DNA of 64,000 nt from NCBI GenBank assembly GCA_021292105.1, contig CM037874.1, forward strand, positions 23,185,534 through 23,249,533, in the 5' to 3' direction. Source of the DNA: Anadara kagoshimensis. Its lineage: Eukaryota; Mollusca; Bivalvia; Arcoida; Arcidae. The notes beneath the pieces were generated by a model, which did not search any database, was not told the DNA's origin, and worked only from the letters and a program-made list of their open reading frames with translations. The position numbers and the translations under genes are program-made. Shown here one piece after another: positions 1 to 11,549 of this stretch (the first letter of the stretch is position 1; each line of letters opens with the position of its first letter).

Positions 1-595
1 TAAATAGCGATATACTCACGACCTCTTCTTATAATCTTCTGATAAATTATTCGAAAAAACACTCTATTTAAGGAATGGTTTTGAAAACAAAAAAAACTAA
101 TTACAATTTTTAGAGTTTAATTGGTGCATTTATTCTATAAACCAGACGTTCAAATAACGATCAAAAGCAAAGTTCATAGGTAAAAATGCAGTTACAAGCT
201 AATTACATCTTTCACACGTGCCGCAGTGTACTATAGATGTTGTTTTTATGTACCATGAATGTTGTTTTTAGTACCCTGTATTACCCTCAGTTGAATTATG
301 AAATCCACTTAATTAACTATCGTTCTAATTACCGCTTTGTGTTAATCTCCCAAATACTAAATTACAGATAATGAATTGGCTTTAGAAGTAAACAAAACAA
401 TACTAATAATAAAATTTACAGGTCACGTAGAATATAATATAATTTTATCAAAATGTCACAAAAACACATATATATAAATATCCACTATACATACACAAAT
501 GAAGCAATCATAAACATTTAAACATTATATACCCACGCAAATTATATGTAAACAATATTACACTTGTTATAATGTTTCTTTGTTTAAGTCACTTG
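1..595. other. AT-rich stretch, no feature seen
   Basis: No open frame, repeat unit or RNA gene could be supported here on either strand. The sequence is AT-rich with scattered short A and T runs, as in the introns of the rest of the window. Confidence 0.5.
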
Positions 596-865
596 TCAGG
601 GTTTTAAGAACAAACGTCGTAGCTGCATATGATATGTCCTAAGTCCGCTGTCACTTAAATGCACCGTCTGTGTTGTAGTCTTTTGGATAACGGATCTTGT
701 TAAAAATACCACCTGTCTTCCAAATAACTTCTCCAGTCGTCTATGGATGTATTTTCTGCAGTATCTGAAATGATTTAAGTCAAGTCCCGGAGATTTCGAA
801 AAGTCACCTCGTTGAAGTATTTCGCCTATAAACACCTTGTGCACACCCCTCGCTTTGTAAAATCT

Positions 866-1196
866 TAACTAGGTAATCTGTTAATTCAGAGTTTAAGTAT
901 ATGTTGTTTATTGTTTCTGTCAGAACTGTGCCAATTATATTCCAAAAGTTTGAATAAAATTCTTTATACAGCCCATCAATACCCGGTGGTTTGTTATTAT
1001 CAAAGTGTATTAAAGCTTTCTAAACTTCATCTTCAGATATAAAATTATTTAAGTCATCTTTATCCTCTTCTGTTAATTGTTTTAAATCAATATTATCTAT
1101 GTACTTGTTATTCATCTCTTGATATATATTTTGGGTATATAACTCGGTATAAAAATCCGTAATCATTTTTATAATTTCGTCTTTATTAGTAGTCAT
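866..1196 (-). pseudogene. LINE reverse transcriptase fragment (start of RT domain)
   Basis: The minus strand reads through a stretch typical of the beginning of a LINE reverse transcriptase: a helical acidic segment with FYTELYT and LTEEDKDDL, then one in-frame TAG after EDEV, then ALIHFDNNKPPGIDGLYKEF, and finally a Phe-Trp pair and an ELTDYLV-like ending. The K-x-PG-x-DG motif followed by EFY and FW is the known signature of RT region 1 in the L1/Tx1 type of LINE. The fragment lacks the palm motif with the catalytic aspartates and has an internal stop, so it is dead. It points away from the LINE pieces at 1207-2175. A further 82-codon minus frame lies just downstream at 596-844; its origin was not recognised. 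Confidence 0.7.
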
Positions 1197-1206
1197 TAAT
1201 CTTGAT

Positions 1207-1455
1207 GAGAATTTACTTGTTAAAAATCTGGCTAGATGTACAAGTGACAATGTGGTAAATGTAAATGGTAGAAGGTTGATTAATTTATGTAAAAATATAG
1301 GTATATTAATTGGAAACGGTAGACTTGGTGGTGACAAGTCATTGGGTAGTTGTACTTATTTTTCAAATAATGGAGATAGTCTTGTTGATTATTAACTAAT
1401 AGACGAAAATTCTGTAGATGTTGTTTGTGATTTTTTAAGTATTAGATCAGAATGA
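1207..1455 (+). pseudogene. LINE endonuclease C-terminal fragment
   Basis: The plus strand reads VNGRRLINLCKNIGILIGNG, RLGGDKSLGS, a TYFSNNG segment and SLVDY, followed by one stop and a VCDFLSIRSE segment. This matches the end of the APE-type endonuclease domain of LINE elements: the G-(R/K)-L-(I/L)-x-(F/L)-C block, the NGR-x-G-x-D block, then S-x-x-DY and a decayed version of the final SDH. The frame is broken at residue 56 or so and the SDH triad is lost. It lies directly before the C-terminal tail of a LINE on the same strand, with the reverse transcriptase missing between them. Confidence 0.65.
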
Positions 1456-1464
1456 GTTTTCTGC

Positions 1465-2140
1465 ACAGTCACCGTTGTACTTCTTAATACCATGTAATGT
1501 AGTGGGTGTCGAAAAACCCGAAGTTAAAAGTGAAACCAGATTGATATTGAACGCTAGTAAAAGCAATCAATATATCCAGGTAAATCTACTAGATGAATAT
1601 CATCAACATAGGTTAAATCAACTTGCTATATCAAGTAAATTATTATATTATACAAAGTTTAAAAATCAATGTTATTTTGAATCGTATTTAGATTGTATAC
1701 ATAACAGTAAGTTTAGGTCAGTTGTTATGTAATTTTAGGTCAGTTCTAACTAATTTCAGAATTTCATCACATAATTTACAAATAGAAACTGGTAGATATG
1801 AAAAAATTGACAAGAATTAAAGGATATGTAAATGTTGTAATTCTAGTTGTATTGAAAATGAATTTCAAATATCATTTTTCATTGGTTTGTCCTTTATATG
1901 TAGATTTAAGAAAACAAATATTTCAAAAAACGGTTGTCGTTGGCCAAATCTGTCTAAATTTGTTAGTTTATTATCTGGAAAAAGGAAAATGTTATTAATA
2001 ATTTGGCAAAGTATCTTTATTATGAATTTAAAAGAAGAGATTGTCTAAATATTAATTAAGATTGTACATGTATTTATTATGTATATTATGTATTTGCTGC
2101 CTTGGATATTTTTTGTGGCTATAAATGTAATATATGTTTA
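1465..2140 (+). pseudogene. LINE C-terminal domain, decayed
   Basis: This plus-strand stretch encodes pieces of the region after the reverse transcriptase in LINE ORF2. An 85-codon open part carries YTKFKNQCYFESYLDCI. Beyond a stop, and in shifted frames, come RFRISSHNLQIETGRYEK-like text, a pair of cysteines resembling the terminal zinc-knuckle, and a decayed F-x-L-x-CPLY-x-x-LR motif. The order and spacing are those of the known LINE tail. Several stops and at least two frameshifts are present. It ends at the AATAAA-bearing 3' end at 2141-2175. Confidence 0.6.
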
Positions 2141-2175
2141 GAGCCAATAAAAGCTTATTGAATTATTGAATTGAA
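2141..2175 (+). other. LINE 3' end with short tail repeats
   Basis: An AATAAA box is followed by repeated ATTGAATT units. LINE elements of this kind in invertebrates often end in short A/T-rich repeated units rather than long poly(A), so this is the likely 3' terminus of the relic at 1465-2140. Confidence 0.45.
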
Positions 2176-2560
2176 TTCATTACCATGTTGATCTTTTAAA
2201 GTTTTTAGCTCATCAGATGAGCTATCGCAATGGTTTACCGTCTGTCGTCCGTTAACTTTGTACATTTTAATCATCTCCTGTAAAACTACCATGCCAAATT
2301 TGATTATGATGCCTAGGTAAAGGCCTTTCAGATTTGCACAAATGAAGGAGTTATGTCCCCTTGGGGCCACAGAAAGAGAGAAATAGTGAAAATCTTTAAG
2401 AACCATCTCTTCTGAACCTACAAGAGATATAGCTTAGATATTTTAGATGAAACATACTTAGGGCACCTAGTTTCAGATTTGCACAAGTCGTAACTGTTGA
2501 GGCCAAAATAGGGCAATGGCAAACTTAAGGGGAAGATCGCTCAAATTAATGTATTTCACA
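2176..2560. repeat. Probable degenerate dispersed repeat
   Basis: The segment holds phrases such as ATGCCAAATTTGATTATGAT and GCACAAATGAAGGAGTTATG that resemble common non-coding repeats of bivalve genomes and the GAGTTATGGCCC core seen at 53.8-54.5 kb. An 83-codon minus frame across it has no recognisable domain and is taken as chance. Confidence 0.3.
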
Positions 2561-2571
2561 AGATGAAAAAC

Positions 2572-2743
2572 TGTCTATAAGCCAGCTTATAGGTGGCTTA
2601 TAGAGGGCTTATAGAAGGCTATAAGCCACCTATAAGCCATCTATAAGCCGCTTATAGATGACCTATAAGCCATCTATAAGCCGGCTTATAGATGGCTTAT
2701 TGGCACTCAAAATATAAGCCATCTATAAGCCATCTATAAGCCT
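2572..2743. repeat. Palindromic TATAAGCC minisatellite, copy 1
   Basis: About thirteen 11-bp units of the form CTATAAGCCAT or its complement ATGGCTTATAG occur in alternating orientation, so the block can fold into nested hairpins. It contains the spacer TTGGCACTCAAAATATAAGC. The same spacer and units occur in inverse orientation at 8415-8607, so both are copies of one foldback element. Confidence 0.75.
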
Positions 2744-2749
2744 TCTTTC

Positions 2750-3292
2750 AGTAGAAATAAATTTTAAGGATCTTTAATTTGGTTTTAAGATCTTTAAGGG
2801 TTAATACAGAAAACAAAATTCAATATATATTATTTTTAACTTTAAAATAATATAAATATATTAAAAATAATTATTATTTTCCTAATTAACTTTTTAATTA
2901 AAAAATATTTATTTTATTCTTATGAATTATTTTATTTCATTAATTTTATTACTTTTTAATTTAATAATAAAATTATTTAATTGTAATTAAAAATTTTATT
3001 CTGTTAATTTTTTATGCTTTTTCTTTTATTTGTTTATCTTTTTATTCATATATTTATTTTTATTTGATGTTCTCCTGACTACAGTCTGATTCTCAATCTA
3101 CATCCTTATCCATTAGGCATGGGAGGACATGAACTCATTACACTTATTTTAAATGTATATCAGTACCCAGTTATCTAAGATGGGATCACGTGACTAGCTC
3201 TAAAACTTTTAGATGTTTATAAACTATAAATAATAAATATATCTGATTTTAGTCATTTTTTTTTTACATATTTATTATTTATTTATATATTA

Positions 3293-3334
<42 letters not shown>

Positions 3335-3888
3335 GTCTTTCATTAGAATAATAATTTTTAGGGTTACTGACCCAAGATATCAAAGGAAGACAGGGAGTCA
3401 AATCTCACCTGTAATATACTTATTTATCTGGCTAGCAGAGATAAATTATGAAGATCAATCATCGATCAGATGTAGAATCTTAATTAAGGCACATTTCTTT
3501 TTTGGTTAATATATATATTATTTATAAATTCAATAATGCTTGAGATCAAAACTGTAGCTGTATATTTTTAAGTAAATTTTATTAAAAATTGTCCATTATA
3601 ATATAGTTTTTTATTGTAATACCGGTACTTGTTTTTTATTGATGGATACACGGATAATCTTCAAAGAAACTTAAATATAGTACAAGTTAAAAGATAGAAA
3701 AAAAACAAGTTTCAATGCTATTTTGTAATAATCTATCCTTATATCATAGAAATTAAAAAAACCTCGAAGGTTTGAGATTTCACATGAAATTGTTTTATGA
3801 GCGAAAGAACAAGTGATGTATTTTTAAACCGCATGAGAGAAAGTTATATAAATAATTTCATTATGTAACAAATTATAAAATCCTTAAC
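2750..3888. other. Very AT-rich stretch with ATT microsatellite
   Basis: No gene is seen. 2810-3060 is almost pure A/T. An (ATT)n tract lies at about 3297-3329. The remainder is unremarkable intergenic or intronic sequence. Confidence 0.6.
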
Positions 3889-3914
3889 GAGAGAGAGAGA
3901 GAGAGAGAGAGAGA
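3889..3914. repeat. (GA)n microsatellite
   Basis: Thirteen perfect GA units, followed after ACTGGG by a short second GA run. Confidence 0.9.
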
Positions 3915-3934
3915 CTGGGGAGAGAGAGGAGTAT

Positions 3935-4940
3935 TACACATTAATGTGTTGCTTTATGCCAATAAATACTATAATTATACTATGTACCTGCGGAAATACC
4001 TTATACTGTTTGATATGTTTCTAGAGAACACTTTTTTCAACATACCGAACAACAGAATGTATTTATAACTTAAGTCTAGCATATTTGAAATCTGATTAAT
4101 TTTGTTAATTTTCAAGATATTCATAAATTTGAGGTGTCATTCTGAAGATCTCTCTAAGCATATTACATCTATATTCTTATTTTGTTGATATTTCTTATTT
4201 GTAATTACTTAGCACCCCGGTACTTAAACCCACCTTATTACCCCAAATCCGTGTAGAGAAAACGCATATGGTATGACACTTAGTTTATGTGATATTTTAT
4301 TCTATTTTATTTTTTTTTATAAATATTTGAAAATACGGTATATATTCTATTATCATAAATAAAAATCTTTTTAATCGACGTTATGCATATACTTATCGCA
4401 GTGGCGGATCCCCCAGTTGCCCCGACTTTTGCCCTCTCTCTCACAGCTAATTGCCAATCAACCAGCGTAAGGACCAGTTAATTAGTGGTTCTGATTAATT
4501 AATTCGTGTACACAGGTAGGAAATTGCAATCAGGTGATGATGTATTTTACCAGTTCGCTGAAGGATGAAAGAATCCAGGTAGTACTGACCAGTCTTATGT
4601 GATGATGTTATTTACCTGATCGCTGAGTCGTGAAAGAAACCAGTTAGTATCAGTAGATAACGTTAATTAGTCATACTAATTAAGAGACTTCTACGAAGAG
4701 TGATTTCATTAATCATACGTGAATTCATCTAATTTACCTTTTTAAACCAAGGGACATGGCCAAGAGAGAGAGAGATAGAGAGGGAGAGAACTAATTTTTA
4801 GCACACAAAATCATCTTTTTTTGTATATTTTTACAGCACGATGTTCTATCTCCATATAAAAGTACAAATTTTTGTACATTTTTATTTTAAATTGGTTTTA
4901 ATGGGGAAAAAAATCTGTCTCATTTGACTTTTTATTCTCT
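3935..4940. other. No gene; short local duplication
   Basis: No open frame is convincing. At 4530-4660 two related units of about 75 bp share GTGATGATGT, a TTACC-CTGATCGCTGA-type core, and GAAAGAA-CCAG, a local tandem duplication. An imperfect GA run is at 4764-4790. Confidence 0.4.
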
Positions 4941-4941
4941 T

Positions 4942-5000
4942 TGTCATGTGCTACTTTTGAATTTTTATGAAATTATATAATTCAAAAGTAGCACATGACA
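4942..5000. repeat. 59-bp near-perfect palindrome, copy 1
   Basis: The arms TGTCATGTGCTACTTTTGAA and TTCAAAAGTAGCACATGACA are perfect complements around a 19-bp loop. The same arms recur at 18798-18914, so this is a mobile hairpin-forming unit and not a local accident. Confidence 0.8.
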
Positions 5001-5231
5001 ATTAAATTCGTCCGACTATCGGCTTTACGAAACAAATCAGTCTGTGTTTTTTTCTAGTGACAAGATTCTTGTCTGTTGCACCTTTAAGGCGCATTATATA
5101 ATGATAAAACTAACTTACTAGTAATTTTAAAACTAATACAAAATGTAATATAATAAAAGATGGATATCATACATTTAATTTTAAACAAGTGTGGAAAAGG
5201 GGGTGTGGTAGTAGGAGACCTACCCCTTCGG

Positions 5232-5535
5232 TATATGTAGCAGGCAGTTCAGTTGGTAGAGTGCTTGTTCCTTAAGTCAAGGAGGTCAAGGATTTGGTCT
5301 CTGGTCAGGTCTGACCCAAAATTTGCTCGGCATTAAAAAAATGAATGCGGCTCTTTCGAACAAACATTAAAAACCGAGACCCTTTGTCACGGTAGGCGTG
5401 GCACGATAAAGAACCCTCACTGCATAATGCCATCACCGCAAAGCACAGGTAAATATTTCTGCACCTACACCTAAAGCTGGTGGCGTCTTGATATAAGTGA
5501 AATATTGTTGACTTTGAAGTTAAACCCCATTAACC
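5232..5535 (+). mobile_element. tRNA-headed SINE (family 1), full-length but diverged
   Basis: A tRNA-like head carries a decayed box A (CAGTTCAGTTGGTAGAGTGC). Behind it lie the family body landmarks: CTCGGCATT, AAAGAACCCT, AATGCCATCA, a GGTGGCGTCT block, ATATAAGTGAAATATT, and the end TTAAACCCCATTA. Box B is degraded. It is one of the older copies judging by its many differences from the other plus-strand copies. Confidence 0.8.
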
Positions 5536-5539
5536 AATG

Positions 5540-6655
5540 ATCAATCAAACTCAGGACCGGGATTCAAACAGAAAGACTTTCCTTTATCAACTCAACTGGA
5601 TCACCCAGACCACGTTCATCCATTTATCGACTAAATTAAATCAAAACACTGGTATCCCTCAAAAGGATCGACGTATCGATCTACAATTTCCAAAGGTCGA
5701 ACGAACTCCTTTAATATAACTTTAAAAAATGTCGGTCTGGATCTGCGGTGCACAACTACACCTCGACAAATAAAAAGACCGACAATTCAAGTTACCGACG
5801 GCGACAAATTTCGACAGTACAGTTGATAGATATATATCGATAAAGATACTAGTATTATGAACTCACCGACACTCATAGCCACCTGCGTCAATAGTAAAAT
5901 GTTTGAAAAAAGCTAGACTGGTTTAGATCTACTTTGAATGTGAGGTAAAAAGGACGCTCGACAGTGTTCAAGATGCAGGAAATTGCATTATTTGTACTGA
6001 AAAAAGCGATTTTTTTCCCTGGGGGAGCATGACGCCAGACCCCCCTAGATGGTCGCGCCTTTGGCGCATACTTGTGCCCCCCCCCACCCCATTCACCAAG
6101 TTTCTGGATCCGCACCTGCATAGTATGGAATTCTTTGATACAAATTATAGTACCCTGGATAGTGGGGCAACGATGCTTTACGCCTAATTCATTTTTTATT
6201 GTCAGTTTGAAAAAAAATGTGTAGTCTTTGTATCTAGACGTCAAGTTCAACAAGGGTGGAGGAAACGGAAGTACACTGAGAAAAAAACCAACATTCGACA
6301 AACGAATTTTCTCGCACTAGGACTTGCCCGAACAAAATACGAACCAAGCTGGTGAGATCCAGATTCTAGGATTGTGGAGAAAACAGGAGTACACGGAGAA
6401 AACAACCATTTTTCGGCAAGCAAACACATTATAAATTTTCCGTTCGGTAAATTAGGAGGGTTATCTCGCACTCCTGTATAGTAAGTAAACCGTCCACTGG
6501 GTGCAAGGTGCAATATATAATCTTCGGCCGTAACTTGTACTAATCGTTAAAATTTATAACAATAATTTACTTTTGATAAATGCCGATCGAAATGAAAGTT
6601 GGGTTTTTGTTTTGTTTTTTTTTTTAATCACAACATCAATCTTATAACTTTATTG
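5540..6655. other. Non-coding, with a repeated 'gagaaaa' segment
   Basis: Minus-strand frames at 5888-6301 and 6247-6513 show no domain. Two related segments at about 6255-6300 and 6370-6430 share GGAAAC-GAGTAC-CGGAGAAAA and a CGACAA/CGGCAAGCAAA ending, indicating an internal duplication of a dispersed repeat. A T-run lies at 6609-6625. Confidence 0.4.
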
Positions 6656-6659
6656 CTTC

Positions 6660-6986
6660 TAAGTTTGTTGCGGTTGCTCAGTTTGTAGACTGCTCGCCTA
6701 AATGGGAGGTCGTGGGTATGAACCCCGACCGGATCTGACCCAAGACTTGAAAGTGGGTAATGATTGTTCTTTCGCCAAGCACTCGGCATTGCGAAATGAA
6801 AGTCACAGCTCTTTCGGATGGGAACTAAAAATAAACGAGCTCCCGTCTCACGGTAGCTTGGCTGTATAGCAGCCATCAGCGCAACGCACAGGCAAAATTT
6901 ATGCACATTCGCCTGTAGCTGGCGATGTCTCAATATAAGTGAAATATTCTTGACTGGTACGTTTAACATCATTATTCAACTCAACT
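6660..6986 (+). mobile_element. tRNA-headed SINE (family 1), full-length
   Basis: Head with box A-like GGTTGCTCAGTTTGTAGA and GGTCGTGGGTATGAACCCC in place of box B. The body follows in the family order: TGACCCAAGACTTGAAAGTG, TTCTTTCGCCAAGCACTCGG, CGAAATGAAAGTCACAG, TAGCTGGCGATGTCTCAATA and ATATAAGTGAAATATTCTTG. It ends in the family tail CATCATTATTCAACTCAACT. Confidence 0.88.
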
Positions 6987-6989
6987 TAC

Positions 6990-7660
6990 TCTAAGTTGGT
7001 TAATTATTCATTTCATTTGTGAGGAAATATTTGTATGCAGGTAGTTTCTGGTCATGTAATTAAAAGATATTATGCTTTTGAAATTTGTCTTGTTTCTGCA
7101 ATGAAAACAAATGTAAATTGTAGTAGTGAAATCCATTTGCACCATTTTAGTGTCATTTTTGCGCCAGGATATTACTCTTTCATTAAAGTTTTTTAAACAG
7201 AAACCCTCAGTCCTTTTGCGCGAATATGGTACCTAACTGTCCCATTTTATTGAGAGTGCGATCGAGATATAAATATTAATTTTGTCTTTCCTCGTTCTTG
7301 ATCCTAGATAAAATATTCAAATAATATAAAATCACTCCACATAAAAATGAGACGAGACATAATTATAATACTATGTTAAATATCGCTGACCAAACCGACT
7401 ACAATATCATATTGTTTCATGCGGCATGAAAATAAAATTATTGTTTTTGAGCGGCCGATCACGAAGTTGTAAAATGCATTAATACATTTTCGTATTAAAC
7501 ACTGTTTAAACAATTTATAATGATCATGGACATCTTCTACGATTATAAAATCATGCAGGTTTATAGTATCAGTGAACACAAATTATTTTACTGGATCCAG
7601 AAATCTTAACATGGAGACGATAGTTCAAAGATCTACCAGTTTTATCAGATGAATTTGTGA
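6990..7660. other. No feature seen
   Basis: Both strands were read. No domain, repeat family or RNA gene was recognised in this AT-rich stretch. Confidence 0.45.
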
Positions 7661-7662
7661 TT

Positions 7663-7716
7663 TTTATTTATTTATTTATTTATTTATTTATCTAAATACT
7701 CAGATTATTAGGTTAA

Positions 7717-7760
<44 letters not shown>
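7663..7760. repeat. (TTTA)n and (TC)n microsatellites
   Basis: A (TTTA)n tract at 7663-7692 and a perfect (TC)n tract at 7719-7760, 21 units long. Confidence 0.9.
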
Positions 7761-7764
<4 letters not shown>

Positions 7765-8410
7765 TTAAGATATTTATTAAAGTTTTAATAATAAATATTT
7801 ATTTATTCATTTATTTACACATGAATGACAATTTGTAAAAAGTACTTAATACTCCCTAACATTACTATTCACTAAGATGACATCATTAGATTCCGGTCCA
7901 TCCAAATTAATTAAAGTTAATTAGATTAACATCATACAGGTAATTTTTTCACGTGGAATATGCTATCGTCTGGTTAAATGAGTTTGAATTTGCTTCTGTT
8001 ATCAATTTGTTAGGTAAGGTGTTGATGAGGTGTACCGATGGTCATTAATTAGTGACCGGGATGTGTTTATTACCTATGGACATGAATATGTAACTGATGA
8101 ATAGTCGAAACTATCACGTTTATAAGAAGCTGTAAAAATAGTCAATTTGGAGCTTGAAAAAATATGTTGAGCAGGTAAGAGGTTATTAATAAAAAATAAA
8201 TAAATAAATAAATAAGTTGAAAACTAACAATCATAAAAATTTTACTGCCGGTCATTAAATTTGAAAGTGCGTATTTTCTCATATGATTTTTTCTCATATA
8301 TACAAACTGAATAAATCAATAAATAAATAAAATAAATAAATAAATAAATAAATACATATAAATAAGACTTCCATAATGTAAGTACACGGCGATGTTTTAT
8401 TTAGAAATGG
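7765..8410. other. No gene; AAAT-type microsatellites
   Basis: (AAAT)n-type tracts lie at about 8190-8215 and 8310-8355. Nothing else was recognised. Confidence 0.5.
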
Positions 8411-8414
8411 AAAC

Positions 8415-8607
8415 AGTCTATAAGCCACCTATAAGCATGGCTTATAGGTGGCTTATATTTTGAGTGCCAATAAGCCAGGCTTGTAGATGGCTTATAGGTG
8501 GCTTATAGATGGAGGTCCTATAAGCCACCTATAAACCACCTATAAGCTCCTATAAGCCAATCTATAAGCTCCTATAAGCATGGCTTATAGGTGGCTTATA
8601 GATGGTA
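8415..8607. repeat. Palindromic TATAAGCC minisatellite, copy 2
   Basis: Same units as 2572-2743, including the spacer in reverse (GCTTATATTTTGAGTGCCAA). The flanks also correspond when inverted: GATGAAA-CTGTCTATAAG before copy 1 resembles the reverse of the sequence after copy 2. The two copies are therefore the same element inserted in opposite directions. Confidence 0.75.
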
Positions 8608-8639
8608 TTTCATCCTGTGTTTGTCAATATATCTTCAAA

Positions 8640-9150
8640 ACTATAATAGTTATGTATAGTAGAATATTGTAGGCATTTGCAATACGATCATTTTGACATA
8701 TGAATAAAGGTCATAGAGTCAAAGGTCAAGGTCATAGATGCAAAGGAATACTTAAATGGTTAAATATCTCAAAAACTATAAACTTTGTATAGGCATACAT
8801 ATACATGTATTGGAATATTGTAGGTTTTGGCCTAACGGTCATTTTGATAAATGAATGGTCATAGGTTCAAAGGTCAAGGTCATAGACGCGAAAGAATATT
8901 TAAATGGTTAATTATCTCAGAAAATGCAAACCTTTTGTATAGGCATGTATATTGGAATATTGTAGGTTTTGGCCTAACGATCATTTTGATATATGAATGA
9001 AGGTCATAGGTTCAAAGGCCAAGGTCATAGAATTGAACGAATACTTAAATGGTTAATTATCTCAAAAACTATAAACTTTATGTATAGGCATGTATATTAG
9101 AATATTGTAGGCATTTGCACAATCATTTTGATATATGAGTAAAGGTCAAT
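8640..9150. repeat. Tandem array, ~145-bp unit, ~3.5 copies
   Basis: GAATATTGTAGG recurs at about 8662, 8813, 8955 and 9100, giving periods of 151, 142 and 145 bp. Each unit also holds ATCATTTTGATATATGAAT-like, AAAGGTCAAGGTCATAGA and CTCAAAAACTATAAACTTT blocks. Confidence 0.85.
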
Positions 9151-9159
9151 ATACCTTTA

Positions 9160-9880
9160 TCACAGATAATGGTAAGTAATACATTAAAATGAATTACTAC
9201 ACGATTATTCCTATAATGTATTCTCTTAAAATATCTTCCATATTTTGTAAATGTGATAATAAAACGTAATCTTAAATAAACAATAATTACATGCATCTAA
9301 TCAAAATCACTGATTCAATACTCGTATATATATTATAAACTGTATATGTTACAGTATCAGTTCGAGTTATCTTCCTTACTCCGTATCGTGTACGGTAATG
9401 AAGAAATAAACAATGGTCAATAACTTCATTATTTTTGCATCGATTGTTATAAAATGTATACATGATAAAATGTAGAATGATTAATGATATATATATACAA
9501 TTTTTACGTCTTTACAGTGCCCCACAACTTCCTAGGCGCGAGAAAGTCCCTGGGTTTACCTGGACTTAGTTTACTCCCTGGGCTTATTTTCTAGGTACCG
9601 GAATTAATATGTTTGTTTTTGATTACTTTGGTTTATACTAGTTTTTCACTTTCTTGCAATGAAACGTATTAAAGTAAACTTCTCCCACACAGGCAGAGAG
9701 AAGCGCACACCACATGCAGGAAAAAGGTCTTTTATATCCGCAGACAAACACAATCCAGATGCCCTGATAATTCCTTTTTTCAATGATCTTTAATCTATCC
9801 AAAACAATTTCAAATATTTATATATTAATGCGATTAAAATCATTAAATTCAACTTGATATCTATAATTTGCCTTTATTCT
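9160..9880. other. No feature seen
   Basis: AT-rich sequence without a recognised repeat or gene. The first bases after the tandem array include a partial fifth unit start. Confidence 0.4.
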
Positions 9881-9886
9881 CCTAAT

Positions 9887-10151
9887 GCAGACATAGCTTC
9901 AGGAGGTTCTTCTATTTTTATTCGAAAGAGATAATCCATAGTCCCATATCTCTCAATACTAATCTCCAAGCCATTGCAGTTCGCATAACGCTACATATAA
10001 ATATAACATTATGCTCGATATATATTCCTCCATCCTCAGCATTATCTCTCGCATATAGAATTTGGTTGAACAGCTACCTAAACCATTTCTTTTAGTTGGT
10101 AATTTTAATGGAGACAACCCTCTTTGGGGAAGTTCGCGCCTTGCTAATAAA
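9887..10151 (+). pseudogene. Jockey-like LINE endonuclease fragment
   Basis: The plus strand encodes ASGGSSIFIRK, a stop, then LNTNLQAIAVRITLHINITL, CSIYIPPSS, and, after a frameshift, QLPKPFLLVGNFNGDNPLWG followed by SSRL-NKG. This is the APE-type endonuclease of non-LTR retrotransposons: the GG-(V/S)-S-I block, the L-Q-A-x-A-V strand, the S-x-Y-x-PPS motif, and the G-(D/N)-FN catalytic block (here the catalytic Asp of GDFN reads Asn) with PLWGS. At least one stop and one frameshift show that it is dead. No reverse transcriptase follows. Confidence 0.8.
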
Positions 10152-10159
10152 GGATAAAT

Positions 10160-11255
10160 AAGCAATTTTAAAATATACTAATCCAAAATACAACAAGTCA
10201 CTAAAAGTGCACGGTCACACAATACTGTTCTATCTAAATTGAGGTAAATATTGTTTGGTTTCAACAATGTTGAACTATATATAAAGCCGAATATGCCTCA
10301 GCAATAATCAAGTAATATTCAAACTTAGCTTTTATAATCTTCCCTTGGATCGTTGGTAGCCTTAGAATATAGACTATCACGCCTGGTACACGCATTTTAA
10401 AAGGAAAACAAAACATAAAAAACATCAACCCTAAATTGTCGAGTTTTCAAAAAGCTCGTATTTTTTTAACTAACTCTGGCCCCTTTGCACTGCTCTATGA
10501 TGTTGACTATCTTAATATCTTTTCATTTTTGAAAATTATTCGTTATACAAGGTGTAAGCTATTTGCCCCAACACGTGTATTTTTGCACAATTTTCTTTAA
10601 AAAATGCAACAAATATTTGAAAATTTCTTAAATTATCAATTCCATCTGTATTTTTATTTAAAAATCTCCCCACTTGTGTAGGTAATTTCATAATTATACC
10701 CCTATTTCACGCTTTTCGTCGAAATGGTTTTCACTTGAATTTTCCTACTTGGATGACCCTTAATAGGCTTTCGTATATACCGTTTCCAGTATTACTTTTC
10801 AGTTTGTTTGTTACTCTTTGAATAAAAAGCAATATTGCATGTAGTATATTGTTTTATTGACGATAATTTTATTCATGAATAAATACATTTACAACATATA
10901 AAATGAACATATAACACCACTCAAACTTGTTTCTGAATATAAGCATCGTAAAGTTTACAATATCTTAATTAAGATTTCATCTTAAGGTATTGTGGGCACA
11001 TTGGGAATGAAAATGGCCCATTGAAATAAGGTAACAGGGGCCATTATCCCATATGGTCTTTTCACAATCCTAATCTCTGCTTCTCTGCAAACGTAACTTG
11101 ATAACTAAGAGGCACCTTCAATGACAAACAAAAATATATACGCGATAGGAACGCAATGTATTATTCATGTAGATATCTGGACAGATTATATTTATATTTG
11201 TATGAACTTAAAACAGTCAAGTAATATTTCCAGGATACATCGAATCAAAAGGCAA
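10160..11255. other. No feature seen
   Basis: No continuation of the LINE, no reverse-transcriptase motifs and no other gene were found on either strand. Confidence 0.4.
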
Positions 11256-11259
11256 ATAA

Positions 11260-11545
11260 TACCAGCCTAAGTCCAAATAACAATTCCAAAAAGTGTCGAA
11301 GCTTTGAGTTGCAAAATTTAACATTTGTCATTTAGGTTAAACATAGATGGCTAAAATAGCACGATCTGGTCAAACTAGCATAGCACAGTGCAGAACGAGA
11401 TGGAGGAATGTTGTCAGTCGCCTATGTACCCCCCTGGTACTACAGGCATAAGTAAGGATTTGCGTTAAACAGGCCAGCGTCCACTATGGGAAGGCCAGAT
11501 GCTCCGGAAAGATGAGCACTTCCTAAATAACTAGCTACACTCGTC
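11260..11545 (-). mobile_element. Penelope-type element, 3' fragment
   Basis: Holds the family 3' non-coding landmarks in minus orientation: CCACTATGGGAAGGCCAGAT, TGCTCCGGAAAGATGAGCAC and TAACTAGCTACACTCGTCA. These match the better copy at 21030-21910. Heavily diverged on its left side. Confidence 0.5.
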
Positions 11546-11549
11546 AAGT

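Noticed and set aside
5888-6513. Two overlapping minus-strand frames of 137 and 88 codons
   Set aside because: No domain, no splice context, and the underlying DNA is an internally duplicated non-coding repeat.
6628-6972. 114-codon minus-strand frame
   Set aside because: It is the antisense reading of a plus-strand SINE; similar shadows occur at 12306-12554, 31235-31420 and 41421-41795.
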